Assembly: GCA_025504975.1 (NCBI GenBank)
Contig: JANUWI010000007.1
Span: 310,001 to 374,000 of the forward strand
Direction: 5' to 3'
Length of the DNA stretch: 64,000 nucleotides
Source of the DNA: Plenodomus lindquistii
Lineage: Eukaryota > Ascomycota > Dothideomycetes > Pleosporales > Leptosphaeriaceae
Part shown: one piece after another, positions 10,103 through 22,621 of the stretch
Numbering within the stretch: position 1 is the first letter of the stretch
Layout: every line of letters starts with the position of its first letter
Position numbers and translations under genes: made by a program
Notes under the pieces: generated by a model
The model's input: only the letters and a program-made list of their open reading frames with translations
What the model was told of the DNA's origin: nothing
Databases searched by the model: none

Positions 10103-12067
10103 GTAGTATGTAAGTGGGGTGTACTAGAAGCGGATTCATTGGTGGCTGTGGATGCGATATGATTTGTAGTCAGTCAGTCATTGTGGAGTCTTTAGGCGCC
10201 CTGAATTGTTCCTCGCTGGTCACGCGGAGTGACAAGTTGGAAGTTCCTTTTGCTTTTCAGAGGCCATTGGGCAGGCCTGCAGTTCTTGCATGGAGTCTAG
10301 TTTGCCGATTCACAAAGTTTGAATTTTTGAACGTTTGGTTTCTGTCAGTCTGCGCGTTTGAGCGTCATCGTTATTTTTTTTTGTGTGTCAGTTTATACCC
10401 ATAGCAACGTACATACATGCACCTCCTGCCTATCCCCAGTCCCACGCAGTCGAGCTAGAAATTTGTATCCACTTCAACTCAATTTTACACGAGTTCATCT
10501 CTTCTCTTGCAATGTCCTTGCAACCAAGAAGAAATGCAGCTTTTCGGCCCGCTCGCTCGACCGGTCAGACCTGCAGTATGAGGCTACCTGCTTCCAGGCC
10601 ACCAGCAGAGCCACAATGCGGCCCCCAACGTGACTCGTGGGGCTTCATTCTTTTTCTTCTTTGCATGTCCGCGCATCTCAATGTTTGACATGCATAAAGC
10701 TGAATGTAAATATTTAGAAGTACACCGCTCCCGTGAACAGTGATTGTACACCCGTCGTACTTCGTCTGCGGACTTGGAGTCCGAGTCATCTACAGTTTCG
10801 CGTAGTTCTGACAGGTCGATGGTATCAGGCTCTGCTTAAACGTCTAGCCGGTCGCGGCTGAAGGTAGCCATGGGAAGTTCTGCACAGTGAAACCCCCTAT
10901 ACTACCTACGCAGACTCTTGAATCTGCGCAGCAATATACCGTTCCTACAACTCGTTTTACACCGTGTCCATCATCAAGGCCCACTGACACATTTTGCATG
11001 CTGTGCTGAAGTGACTCCTCAACCGTGACTGGCCCGTCAATGGCAACATTGTGCATAGTACCATAGTCTCGACAACATACCACCTCATCTGATCAGAGTC
11101 GCCCTACATCGAGATGAACCTCACCCATATATGAAATAAAAAAAAATCTCCAGACATCACCTGTTATCCTTCCTACACAAAAGACATCGTGGACACCAAC
11201 GTTCCTGTTGGCAAAAGACTGCGGGGAAGAAAGCCTACCCACACTCGATAAAAAAAACTGTAAAATGGTTAACATCACAATGAGAATCCTGCAATTCATT
11301 GCAAATATCCGCGACAGCAAGCTCGAAGGCGGTATCAAGGGTCAACCCATTTGGCATGACGTGGACTTGCGCCTTGACAATCAGGGTAATGTATTCGCGT
11401 GAATGCTAGCAATCTTGCAATTTACAAGTCCAAGTCAATAAAGGATGTCGACACGAGACGTTGGCGGGATTTGCGCCGGATGGTGTGGCGTTTTGTATTG
11501 TGTTGGTTGGTGTGGCTTGGACTGCGCGACGGATCCGTGATGATCTTGCTGATAGCGCTATAAGGGGAGTGTTGCGTGGAGACAGTCCTGGGTTGTGAGT
11601 GTGGGTATGATCGATTGTCCGGCTCTGAACAACAAACGATATCGTGTGCTCTGTGCCGCCGACGACATCACCCAAGGCGAGCCTCATAGCCATACCTCGT
11701 GCTCCAGACCAGGAAAGTCACTTATCACGCATTGATAAAGCACATGCAGCTTATGAGCAAAGAGAAGCTGCTTGATATTGCTACGATCGGTCCGCTAGAA
11801 ATTGCTATGGGCATGGGCGCCAACAAACCACCGCCCATCTCGAGTTTCCTCCCCCTTTTACCCAGACTTTACATAAAAAAGAAGAAGAAGAAGGAATTGC
11901 AGACACGACCATGGGTCGCGCTCATGCCGGTGTGATGACAAACGCCTTTTCCATGCAAAGGAACCATGTATGTGGATAGAATTCTGAGATGAAGTACATG
12001 AGATGCCAGACCAGACCAGACCCATTGAGTAGGTCGGAACAAGGTTCGAACGGTGTTTGTTGTTGCT
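10103..12067. other. Intergenic, no gene recognised
   Basis: 1.96 kb between the membrane-protein stop and the GLE1 stop. It holds a T-run near 10373 and a purine run near 11874-11896. Open frames at 10383-10688, 11406-11693 and 11699-11935 lack motifs. No RNA gene is recognised. Confidence 0.45.
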
Positions 12068-13774
12068 TTACTGCAGAGAGATTCCTTCTTTCTTCCATCC
12101 CTCAGCTAGCACACTGACGGTACCAGCTGCGTCCTTGCAACGGGGCGGAGCACGCGCAGGAAGCTCGAGGATGGCGCGACGAAGGACACCACGAGCTGGT
12201 ATGCCGTACTGGGCTAAGAATTTCTTGTAGTAGTCTCGTACGAGGCCACTGATGAGGGCAAAGTGTCCTGGCCAGAGATCCTCGGAGGGTGTGTTGGAGA
12301 TGGAAACGAGCGCACGCCAGTACTCTGACATGGGAATGGCAGGTGCCTTTCCGTTGAAAGAGCGTAGAGACATGGCGGCGTAACCAGCACCCAGACCGCG
12401 CATGCGTTGGCTGTAAGATTCGGCGGATGGGGGATTCTTGTCGATGAGTCGCCAACCCAGGCGGTCTTGTCCTTGGGCTGTGTTCATGGTACCGCGGATG
12501 CCGAAGAGGAGTGGGCAGACGCGGTGGAATTTAGCGATGATAATGTCGGAAAGAGGCACGCCTCTCCACATGTACTTGGGGTCGGACAGTAAGCTTGCGG
12601 CGATGAGCCCAATCTCTTGAATGGTACGCCCATCTTCGCTGGCGGCTTCTTTTTCAAATTGCTTCAATAAAGACTTTTCGAAACAGATCCAGAGGTATAG
12701 GAGGAAGGCTGGGTAGGCGGCTTCATTTTCATTTGCGAGTGGGGGGATCTGTTGGGAGATGATGTAGGGTCGAATGTCGATCATCGGACCTGGGGTGTTG
12801 AGAGCAATATCGAAGCAATTGGTGCGGAGTCGCTTGATGGCTGCGACACTGTCGGGCCGCTCGGTGGTGATTTGGCCAAGGCGAGTTCGGATCTCACGTC
12901 GGGCATCGCCAACAGGCCCCTTCAGGGGTGAAGTCTTCTGCTTATGCTCGTTCTGGAATTCAACACGGAATTTCTTCATCTGGGCATGTAGCTGCAAGTA
13001 TCTAGCATGGATCTGCTCGGCGTTGCTTGCTGGTGCCTGTGATACAGCGGCCGACTTGGGCGCGGTTGTTTGAGTGAGAGCTGTCGGTGCTGTGGATGTT
13101 GCCCCTACTGCTTGCTGTTGCGCTGCTTGCTGTTGTTGTTGCTGTTGGGCCTTTTGTGCTGCAGCTACGGCCTCGCTGGCCTTGCGGTCTGCGTCTTCTT
13201 TTTCCTTCTTCTGCCTCTCCGCTGCTGCTTCCTGCTCTTTCTGTGCCCTCAGCCGGGCCTCCGTTTCTTGAAGCTTCCTCTGGTGCTCTAGCACTCGTCG
13301 GGCTTCCTCCTCCTCTCGCTGCCTAGCCTCCAGCGCCCTCTGACGCGCTTCGGCCTCGTCTCGTGCTTTCTCCTGGCGCAGTCGCTCAATCTCGCGTTTC
13401 TGGGCCTCCTCCCGCCGTATGTGCGCCTGCTCTTGCTCCAACGCGAGTCGCTCAATCTCCAGCTCGGCGCTGCGTAGCACCCGCTTGTGCTCTTCTGCGG
13501 CCAGGGCCAGCTGCTGTGCATGGTGTCGGGCGCGTTCTGCTGCGGCCTGGTCCAGTTTTTCGTTGAAGTCGCGGTCGGATATGCTGAGCCGTAGATTGAA
13601 CTCTAGCGCCATTTGTCGGGACGGGCTGTCGTAGGGATCTCGAACAATGGACTCGCGGTGAGAACGGGCATGGCGCTGCGGTGACTGGCGTGTCGGTGAG
13701 CCGCTGGCGAAGCTCGAGGTGAAGGAGGCGGCGGTGTGCATGCTGGAAGACGAGGTGCCCGATCTGACGGGCAT
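12068..13774 (-). CDS. GLE1: mRNA export factor GLE1
   Basis: A 568-residue frame starts at the ATG at 13774 (MPVRSGTSSS). The open frame continues 89 codons further up to 14041, but that part is Arg/Cys/Pro-rich and unlike the family, so the inner start is preferred. Residues about 60-230 form a long charged coiled coil (repeated EEARR, REEE and ERLRQEK blocks), ended by a Gln tract. From about residue 290 the globular GLE1 domain follows, with RTNCFDIALNTPG, FLLYLWICFEK, MWRGVPLSDIIIAKFH and CPLLFGIRG in the usual order. Gle1 acts at the cytoplasmic face of the nuclear pore, where with inositol hexakisphosphate it activates the DEAD-box helicase Dbp5 during mRNA export. No intron is required. 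The gene is divergent from SSD1. Confidence 0.9.
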   Translation of the reverse strand: MPVRSGTSSSSMHTAASFTSSFASGSPTRQSPQRHARSHRESIVRDPYDSPSRQMALEFNLRLSISDRDFNEKLDQAAAERARHHAQQLALAAEEHKRVLRSAELEIERLALEQEQAHIRREEAQKREIERLRQEKARDEAEARQRALEARQREEEEARRVLEHQRKLQETEARLRAQKEQEAAAERQKKEKEDADRKASEAVAAAQKAQQQQQQQAAQQQAVGATSTAPTALTQTTAPKSAAVSQAPASNAEQIHARYLQLHAQMKKFRVEFQNEHKQKTSPLKGPVGDARREIRTRLGQITTERPDSVAAIKRLRTNCFDIALNTPGPMIDIRPYIISQQIPPLANENEAAYPAFLLYLWICFEKSLLKQFEKEAASEDGRTIQEIGLIAASLLSDPKYMWRGVPLSDIIIAKFHRVCPLLFGIRGTMNTAQGQDRLGWRLIDKNPPSAESYSQRMRGLGAGYAAMSLRSFNGKAPAIPMSEYWRALVSISNTPSEDLWPGHFALISGLVRDYYKKFLAQYGIPARGVLRRAILELPARAPPRCKDAAGTVSVLAEGWKKEGISLQ

Positions 13775-14813
13775 GGCTGGGTTCCACGGGCTGGGTGGAG
13801 CGCAGCAACGAGGGTGTCGAGGTCGTTGGTGGTTGGTGAGCGCGTCTGAAAGAAGCGTTGGCAGGGGACAGGATTCGCCGATGCCCGATGTCACGTGAGT
13901 ACGCATACCCTGGTCGAATCTTTGTCCACTCACTTGTCCAGACGGCCAGTCCAGCTGGAGCTTCACACGGCCCGAGTCGCGCGGCGCTGTCCTCCCGCAC
14001 CGAGCTTTGCACCGCTCTTCATTCAGTCTCTGGGAGCTCAATGACGTTTTCTCATCTTACGCGGGATCACATCGAATATGCTCACGACTCATGAGCCGCA
14101 ACCAAGTAATTCTGCGGGGCGCGTTTCGCTCTGCTAGCGTGTCATGAGCAGTGTGGTGAACCGTGAGGCCGCTGTGATCCTCCTGCTACGGTATCAAGAG
14201 AAAGCGAGTCATGCAGCTGTTCAGAAATGACACGGAGCTCATCAAGATCCCTTGGACAGTTCACCATGGCCAGGCGCCAGTTGGCCAGCTCGTCAGCTCT
14301 GCCGCAAGCTGCACGGCGGATGATGCAATGTCGTTCTTTGATGTTTGCAATGGGGCGGCTCAATGCCATTGTTGCATGGAGAGCACCAGCAGCACGCTCC
14401 TGGCCGTGATGGAAACAGCTGCCAGCATCTGAGTCTAAATGCGGAACGAAACTATTGGACTAATCATGTTAACGACTCCAAGACAAGGTTGCCCACCCAA
14501 CCCACGGAAACCAATACAAAGCCTGACTATACGAGAAGAGCAGCGTGCAGCGTGCTCGAGCAGAGTAGTTGCTGCGCCATGGCGTCCGGCGAGTGTGTCT
14601 GCGCGCGACGATGGCTTGCGGGTGCTGAGGAACTCGAGCTAGGCCCTGCCTTGAAACGTAGGAAACCAGAACCTGACACTCGATGCCACGGCCACGGCCA
14701 CTGAGACGCGCGCAAGGCGACGTTTGTACTGGTGCTGGGGCTGTATTTATAGAGGTGTTGCCGACAGCGCTCCAGGGCCACGCAACTTGCCCGGCGCCCT
14801 CCTTTGCCCTCGA

Positions 14814-14835
14814 CTCTCTCTCTCTCTCTCTCTCT
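14814..14835. repeat. (CT)11 microsatellite
   Basis: Eleven uninterrupted CT units lie in the GLE1-SSD1 intergenic region. Confidence 0.95.
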
Positions 14836-15032
14836 GATGCTGGACATAACCAAGTGCATACGATCCCAGTCCAACGGCCAGCCGCTGCATCAGGCTTGCG
14901 CAGGTGACGTACGTGTGCTTTGACCTCGTTTGCGGACGACAAGCAGGCGATCGCTTCCCAAAAGAACACAGAGGCCAAGTCCCGCCATAGCCAGAGCACT
15001 ACAAGACGACTCTGACATAACCCGCCCACACT

Positions 15033-15053
15033 CTCTGCCCTCTGCCCTCTGCC
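15033..15053. repeat. Three tandem copies of CTCTGCC
   Basis: Three perfect 7-nt units lie inside the pyrimidine-rich leader upstream of SSD1. Confidence 0.9.
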
Positions 15054-15671
15054 CTCTCTCCCCCTCCCAGTCTCCGACCCTCCTTCCTGCGTTCACTACG
15101 ATCGCTCTTCCTTCGCCGCACTCACTCCCCCGTATTTGTTGGCCCCGCCCACAGCAGCCCGTCCCAGGGAAACCGCGCTCCTTCGTCTGGCCATCGGGAC
15201 TCTCACGCCTGCCCCTGCATCCCCGATCCTTATCACCACGACCACCGCCCAACTCGACTGCGCTCCGGCTGCCCCATCCTTGGTCTCTGCCAGTCACTTG
15301 CAAAGCTCCCCCGTCCGCCAGCATCGCTTCTACACAACATTGTCTTCGCCCCGCGCACTGCCTACCTATCCAGCACGCATTACAGCAGCGTAAGCCCTCC
15401 CCGCTAGCTCCCAAGCCGCCCGCTACTACGCAGACGTGCATAACCACTGCAGCCCCCGCCCCTCGCCCTCACAGCTTCACTTTGCCCCTGCACCTTCACC
15501 GACTCGCGTTTTGTGTTTAGACAAGCCATCGCCTCTGTTAACCCTGAATCAGATTCCATCGACCACCTGTTCCGGACTCTAGCGTGTCCCGATTGGTTCG
15601 AGCAGCACTTCTGCAAACAGTACATATCCACGACAGGCAGGCGTTGAGCCTCCTGCACCACACTATCCACA

Positions 15672-18600
15672 ATGGATCAGCAGCAAGGCCAGCAGGGCCC
15701 CATGGGTCCCGCCGGTCGTCGTCTGCACATTGCGCACCGCCGCAGCCCTTCGGAGCTGACTCCTCTCATGAGTACGTTGCCCGCCCAGACCCTCTTTCAA
15801 GCAGTCACTAACATATCAACCCCAGTGGAGCAGCTCGCCATTGCACAGCAGATTGAAGTCCTCCAGCAGCAACAGCAGCAGATCGCCGCAACACACCAGC
15901 AGTATGTCAACATGGGCATGATCCAGCCGCAGCAGCAGCTGGGAAACTTCCAGATGCCAGGCCAGATGCAAAACGTCTCGCCCCAAATCAACAACTACCA
16001 GTTTCCCCAGCAGATGCAGGTGCCGCAACAACAGCACCTCGGCGTTCCCATGAACACCCCTGCCCAGCCCTCCGCCCATCGCCGTAACCAGTCGGCCCTC
16101 CCCAATGTTGGCATGGGCCCACCCCCAGCACCTTCCTCGGGCGCGTCCGGCTTTGGTGAATTCGGTGCACAACAGGGAACTCAAGGCAGAGAGAACGTAA
16201 ATCCACGTGGCCGAGGTGGTGGCAGCGCTGGTGCCTCAGGACATACTCGCCGACACTCTTTGGCCCTCGCCGACGCCAAGAAGGCGGCAGAGCAGGCAGA
16301 GCAGAAGAGAAAGACTTCTGGCTTCCAGTTCCCCCTTCCGTCGGCTGGTAGCAGCGCGAACCGCGATGCTAGCCCAAGCGGCAACAGTGCCTCCAACGAC
16401 AGCTCTTCTACCCGTGGAGGACGAGGTGCTCATGGCCGCAGCCAGAGCATGGCTGTAGGACGCGGCGGCGGAAGTGCCGGCCGTGGCGGACCTGCCTTCT
16501 CCTTCCCACAAGCCGCTGAGCCGGTAGCCCCTGCTGCTCCAGCTCAGACTGGCCAGACCGACTTCCAGCGTCGTGGCAGCCAGGGTCACGGCCGCAGCCA
16601 GTCCCGCAACTTCGAGGGCAACTGGAGGCAGCCCCAACCTCAGGCAAACAGCGTCCAACAACAGTCTACAGACAACCAAACCCAGAATATGGGCAACTTC
16701 AACATGAACCAAACCGCCAATGCCCCTCCTTTCCAACCTGGACACCGCACCCGTGGATCCGTTAACCAGTCCGTTGGCACCCTTGGCAACTTCCAATATG
16801 CTGGTCAGCAGCAGCAGCAGATGATGCAAAACCCTCAGGCTCAGCTCCTGTTGCAGCAGCAGATGTTCGGCCAGCCCCTCAACCCCATGCAGATCGCCCA
16901 CTTGCAAGCTCTGCAGGCGGCTCAGATGGGCGGTGGCGGTGCAGGAGGTCTTAACCTCAGCCAACATGCTGGTCAACCCCAGATGGGCATGCAACAGCAG
17001 CAGCAGCAGCGCAAGACCCTGTTCACTCCTTACCTTCCTCAGGCAACTTTGCCTGCTCTACTCGGCGATGGCCAGCTTGTTGCTGGTATCCTCCGTGTCA
17101 ACAAGAAAAACCGCAGCGATGCTTACGTTACCACTACTGATCTGGATGCTGACATCTTCATTTGCGGTAGTAAAGACAGGAATCGAGCTCTTGAGGGCGA
17201 CTTGGTCGCTGTGGAGCTTCTTGACGTCGACGAGGTCTGGGGCCAGAAGCGTGAAAAGGAAGAAAAGAAGAAGCGCAAGGACAACGCCGACCCCCGCGGC
17301 GGTAGTATCGCCGTCAACGACGCCACCACTCAACCTGAGACTGGCTCTGAGGGTGGCATCCGCCGACGTGGCAGTCTTCGTCAGCGACCCACACAGAAGA
17401 AGAATGATGATGTTGAGGTCGAAGGACAGAGCTTGCTTCTTATGGAAGAGGAGGAAATCAACGACGAGTTGAAGCCTCTGTACGCTGGTCACATTGTTGC
17501 TGTCATTGAGCGTGTCGCTGGACAGATGTTCTCTGGGTAAGCTTTACTACCATGACCCTTAGCTCCTCTGATTACTAACCTTCCTAGATCTCTTGGGCTG
17601 TTACGACCTAGCAGCCAGGCGACCAAAGAGAAACAAGAGGCTGAACGCCAAGCGCGCGAGGGTCACTCTGGCCGCCCTCAGCCTGAACGCCAGGATAAGC
17701 CCAAGATCGTTTGGTTCAAGCCAACTGACAAGCGTGTGCCCTTGATCGCCATTCCTACTGAGCAGGCACCTAGGGACTTCGTCGAGAAGCACCAGGATTA
17801 TGCCGACCGTATCTTCGTCGCATGCATCAAGCGATGGCCCATTACTTCCCTGCATCCTTTTGGTACACTTGTCGAGCAGCTTGGTGTTATGGGTGACCTT
17901 AAGGTGGAAACCGATGCACTCCTACGTGACAACAACTTTGGCCCAGATGACTTCTCTGACGCTGTCATCAAGAACGTCGGGTTTGAAGATTGGTCTGTCA
18001 CCAATGATGGTGCAGAGGCTCTGGCAAGCCGTCGCGATTTCCGTAGTGAGGAGACTTTCACCATCGATCCTAATGGAAGCAAGGAGCTGGACGACGCTGT
18101 TCATTTCAAATATCTTGACGACGGCCGCGTCGAGATTGGTATGCACGTTGCTGACGTCGCACATTTTATCAAGGCAAACTCACTTGTCGACCGCGAGGCC
18201 AAGAAGCGTGGAACCGCTGTGTATCTCATGAACCGGACCGTCAACATGCTTCCTCCTCGTTTGTCCAACGACATCTGCTGCCTCAATCCTGGCGAAGAGC
18301 GTTATGTTGTCAGCGTTGTCTTTAAGGTCGATCCTCAGTCCGGTCGTGTATTCGAGGACGAGACTTGGGTTGGCAAGGCTGTGATCAAGAGCTCGGGCAA
18401 GTTGTCTTACGACGAGGTCGACTCCGTTATCAACGGCAGCGACGGTGACGTTACGGCTGCTCGTGCTAAGGACATCAAGATGCTTCATCACGTCACCCAG
18501 AAGTTCCGTCAAGCTCGTTTCGGCGGCCGCAGTAGCGATGTGCCTGCGCTTCGGCTGATGTACCAGTTGGATGACGAGAATGTTCCGGTCGAGCAGAACA

Positions 18601-19937
18601 TCTTTGACTCCTCCCCGGCTCACGAGTGCATTGAGGAGCTCAGTCATCTGGCCAACGCTACCGTTGCTAAGAAGTTGGTTGCTGGTTTGCCTGAGAAGGC
18701 GCTTCTGCGTCGCCAACCTCCTCCAAACCCTCGTCGTCTCACCACGATTGCTGAGCGTATGGGTGCTATTGGATATGACATTGATACCGAGAGCAGCGGT
18801 TCGCTCCAGAACAGCCTGTTCCAAGTTGAGGATGATGACATTCGGAAGGGAATGGAGACCCTTGTCATCAAGTCGATGCCACGAGCGAAGTACTTTGTGG
18901 CTGGCAAGCTGCCTGAAGACCAGTACCCTCACTACGCTCTGAACCTTCCTCGGTACACCCACTTCACCAACCCTTCAAGACGCTATGCCGACATAATTGT
19001 CCATCGCCAGCTGGAGGCAATACTGTCTGAAGGTGCGATCGAGTTCACCGAAGACATTGAGGCTTTGGCCAAGACTGCTGAGATGTGCAACACGAAGAAG
19101 GATTCGGCTCATGCCGCTCAGGAGCAGAGTGTGCATATCGAGGCCTGCCGCAAGATGGACAAGGTCAGGCAAGAAGCAGGCGGTGACTTGATCGCAGAAG
19201 GCATCGTCCTTTGCGTCTACGAATCCGCCTTCGATGTTCTCATTCCCGAGTGGGGCTTCGAGAAGCGTGTACACTGCGATCAGCTTCCTCTCAAGAAGGC
19301 CGAGTTCGACAAGAACAAGCGTCTTCTCGAATTGTTCTGGGAGAAGGGCGTGCCCTCATCGGCGTATGTTCCCGAGGACGAGAGGCCCAAGCACGGCTCC
19401 GTCCGAGCTGCGAACGCCGCCGCCGCTGCACGTGACGCGGAAGCAGCCAAGCAGCGTGCAAAGGAACAAGAAGAGGCCCAGCGCAGGCAGATGGATACTG
19501 GCACCATGTCCACCAACGAGGAGGCTGCTTTGTTCGACGATGATGATGACGAGTCTGATTCTGGTGATCTGAACTCAGCTATGGCCGGCGTTTCTCTCAA
19601 TCCTGATCGCCCCACCCAGAGCATGCCTCCCTCGCCCACCAGGCGCGAGCCTGGCCCCCACCGTGTCAACTCTGATTCGAAGCTTGCGCAGAGCTCCAGC
19701 GAGACGCCTGAGGCCAAGCTGTCAAACAAGGAGAAGTACCTGAGCTGGTTCACCCTTCGTGAGGAGAACGGCGACTACATTCAGGATGTGCGTGAGATGA
19801 TGCGCGTTCCGGTCATCCTTAAGACGGATCTAACCAAGAGCCCTCCGTAAGTCAGCATTGCAAGTACAAATTTGGAACATGGTACTAACAACGATAGATG
19901 TCTGACCATCCGATCCCTTAACCCCTATGCTTTGTAA
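15672..19937 (+). CDS. SSD1: Ssd1-type RNA-binding translational repressor (RNB-domain family)
   Basis: Four exons: 15672-15771, 15826-17536, 17588-19846 and 19898-19937. The introns are 54, 51 and 51 nt with GTACGT/GTAAGC/GTAAGT donors and ACTAAC or CTAAC branch sites. The product is 1369 residues. The N-terminal about 450 residues are disordered and Gln/Asn/Gly-rich, and carry five HxRxxS sites. Cold-shock-like domains come next (about 460-700), then the RNB domain (from about 740), with acidic motif D764-E770-D772-D773. The tail ends in IRSLNPYAL, restored only by the last splice. Ssd1 binds mRNAs of cell-wall proteins and represses or localises them under control of the NDR kinase Cbk1/COT-1; orthologues are considered nuclease-dead. 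Intron 1 is in frame and stop-free, so an unspliced reading would add 18 residues. Confidence 0.95.
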
Positions 19938-21537
19938 GAGCATGGCCTTGATCGGTTCCATCTGGACGTGTGTTGACAACATTTGTATGGTCTTCGAGCA
20001 CTTCGAGGACTGTTGCTTGATTGGTACAAAATTGTGTGGCATGGTTACATATTAGCCTGGCCTGGCTGAGAAGGATAGAGACGGGCAGATCATGTGTATA
20101 TCTTATGTGCATGCGGCGACGATACCGTTCGACCGCGATATAAAGTTGTATGTGTTTAGCACATGGTTAGTCCGCATTACATTAATGTCGAACTGTCTTC
20201 TATGAGCTACGTTCTCTCGCCAGTGAGACTAGTGGTTGGTTCCCTCGTTTTGCATTGATAACATTCGACGTATCTCCGTACACGGATGCTGGCGAGTGAC
20301 ACTCTGACTACCGGTCCGAAGACATCACGAGGATTAGCGTTGGTATCATGATGCAAAACACGGCGAGTGTTTACCCGCTTGGTCAAAGATGCAGGTACGC
20401 CGGTACCCGCGCCCTAACCTGGTACTTCCCAGATTTTTAGCAACGGATCTGCGACCGTGAGGGACCATGACCCCTGTTTTATCTACGCGACCACATGGTA
20501 TCTGCAGGCTCTTACCCCAGCGCATATGTGCCTAAGGCTTGCAGGCGGCGGAAATAGCAGTGGCCCTGCGAAAGGCTTGGCGACCTATTGGTGTTTTGGA
20601 TGCCTCAGCGATCTCCAAGCCCAGAACTCCCCACCACTCACTCGGAGCATTCAGCACCCGGCGCACAGCAGCACGCACTCCCAACTCTCGTCTGCTATCA
20701 CGACAGAAGATGCAGATATGCCATCTAGGAGACACAAGACCATCGAATGCTTGGTATTGAAACGTTTCCATTGCATGTATCCACAGAAGAAACACTCCAC
20801 CTACGATGTGAGAAGGCAAATGCTTCAAGCAGTCACTCGTGAGCCACGCAACGCACCCGTACGGGAAAGCTACAAGCCGCTACCAAAGACTATGCGCTAT
20901 CACAGAAAGTAATGTCACTTTTGGGCGGCATCGAGTTTTCCGTTCAATCAAGTGTGCTGTGGTGGTACCTGTACAGTTTCAGCGTGTCCTCTTCGCGTCG
21001 CAGATCCCCAGACCTGCCACAACACACGCCTCCAACACCAGCCCCATCGCCACGCCCCGGCCTCGCTCAGCGGTTGCTACGCTGCTAGCAGGCCGTACCT
21101 GGATGATCAATGGGTCGATAAGCCAAGCCGTAAAGCTTGAGTGGTCACGAATCTGGTCAAGAGCACCGTGCATAGGCGGAATCTGCATGTCCGCCCACTC
21201 TGCTGCAAGGTGAGCATCCGTCCTCCGAATATACTGTGTTCTATGGTGTCTCAGATGCTACACAGGAGCCACAGTGCCTTGTATAAGGTCGATTGGCCAC
21301 CCACCTTGTTTCTACCTTCGTTTTTTGTTCTACCACACCAAGCAGAGTCCTCTCTTCTACCTTCTACTGTACTTAATACCCAACCACACTCCTTACGGTT
21401 TACTTCTTCACTCTGTCCCTGGCTGGACCCATAGAGAATTTTTAATAATCATCGAATTCAAAGCGAGTCTTTGCTGGCGGTCCATCATTAAACGAACATC
21501 TTACCAAACAAAATCAAAGACAACTTAATTCAGCAAT
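19938..21537. other. Intergenic, including the promoter of the ferritin-like gene
   Basis: No gene is recognised. Open frames at 20457-20912 and 20839-21213 have no motif. The last about 200 nt (21300-21537) are C/T-rich and then A-rich, as in a fungal core promoter and leader. Confidence 0.5.
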
Positions 21538-22621
21538 ATGCCAAGCGTATCAAGAATCATCATGGGCCTTGCTGCCCTGGCACCGTTCGCGGTCGCCGCC
21601 CCCACCAACTTTGCGCGTGAGGCGTCAATGGCAATGGACGCTGCGCCTGCGGCAATCACAGAAACCGCTGGATCTCCTGAAGCCGCTGCTCCGCCAGCCG
21701 AAGCCGCTGCAGCACCAGCTGGCGGTCTGAGCGATGTTGATATCCTCAACTTGTAAGTCACTTCGAGGAGACGTCTTTCTGTCACCAACTAACAATTCCA
21801 GTGCCCTTACCGCCGAGCACCTCGAATCGGCATTCTATCAACAGGGCTTCGCGAAGTTCCCCATGGCCGACTTCATGGCTCTTGGTCTTAGCGAGACTCA
21901 AGTCAAGTCACTGATGAACGTTGGCCAAACCGAGGCCACGCACGTCACCACCCTCCAGTCCGCCATTGCTGGCGCTGGCGCAAAGCCCGTCGAAGCCTGC
22001 GAATACAACTTCGATGCTGCGCTCACAAGTGCTGACTCCATGGTCAAGACCGCACGTGTTCTTGAGGCTATCGGTGTATCCGCATACCTCGGAGCTGCTC
22101 CCCTCGTCAACTCCTCCGATATCCTCTCCGCTGCCGCCTCGATCGTCACGGTTGAGGCTCGCCACCAGGCCTTCATCCGTGTAGCTTCCGGCGCAGAGCC
22201 AGTCCCCGCTGCTTTCGACACTGCTCTTCAACCCCGCGCTGTCTTCACCCTGGCCGCTGCATTCATCAAGTCCTGCCCCGAAGGTTCCAACCTCGCCATC
22301 CAGCCCTTCCCCTCTATCGAGCTTCAGAACCCCGAGAAAGCGACTGTCGGCCAAGCACTCAAGTTGGCCGATCCGGCTCAACCCGCTGGTGCATCATTCT
22401 GTGCATTCGTTGCTCCGTAAGTCTATTCTTTCCCCTGCCAAACATTGCCGAAACCAATACTAAGATGACGCAGTGGCGGCAACCAATTCACCGCGATTGA
22501 GAACGGCAGCTGCATGGTTCCCCAAGGTCTCCAGGGTGAAGTCTACATGATGATCACCAAGTCAATGGCCGTCACCGATGCTGAGGTTCTCGCTGGTCCT
22601 TCCGTCATCCAGCCCTCATAG
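21538..22621 (+). CDS. Secreted ferritin-like (Rds1-type) protein
   Basis: Three exons (21538-21752, 21802-22416, 22474-22621) with introns of 49 and 57 nt give 325 residues. Residues 1-21 form a signal peptide (hydrophobic core GLAALAPFAVAA, likely cleaved after AVAA). An Ala/Pro-rich linker follows to about residue 65. The body, starting DVDILNFALTAEHLESAFY (the Phe codon is formed across intron 1), is the ferritin-like four-helix fold of the fungal Rds1/stress-response family. It has paired Glu/His patterns such as EHLE, QTEATHV and VEARHQAF on successive helices. The family is secreted or wall-associated and is linked to sexual development and stress in some fungi. Metal binding is plausible but not shown. 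The C-terminus ends AGPSVIQPS. Confidence 0.88.

Larger units (their letters stand above)
13775..15671. promoter_or_regulatory. GLE1-SSD1 divergent region with long pyrimidine-rich SSD1 leader
   Basis: 1.9 kb separate two divergent genes. The segment from about 14990 to 15560 is strongly C/T-rich on the + strand, as in promoters and long 5' leaders of well-expressed fungal genes. It carries a CT dinucleotide run and a triplicated 7-mer. Frames open across it (14930-15520 and others) are Pro/Arg-rich translations of low-complexity DNA and are not called. An intron in the leader is possible but not assigned. Confidence 0.5.

Noticed and set aside
13775..14041. 89-codon N-terminal extension of GLE1
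   Set aside because: Its composition (Arg, Cys, Pro) is unlike the family N-terminus. The inner ATG at 13774 gives the usual Ser-rich start.
14930..15520. 196-codon open frame upstream of SSD1
   Set aside because: It is a Pro/Arg/Ser-rich translation of pyrimidine-rich leader DNA with no motif. Similar long frames are open on the other strand.
15772..15825. Reading SSD1 intron 1 as 18 extra residues
   Set aside because: It has a consensus donor GTACGT, branch ACTAAC and acceptor CCCCAG, and its removal restores the conserved LTPLM-MEQLA segment.
16236..16994. 252-codon minus-strand frame inside SSD1
   Set aside because: It is the shadow of the Gln/Gly-rich coding strand.
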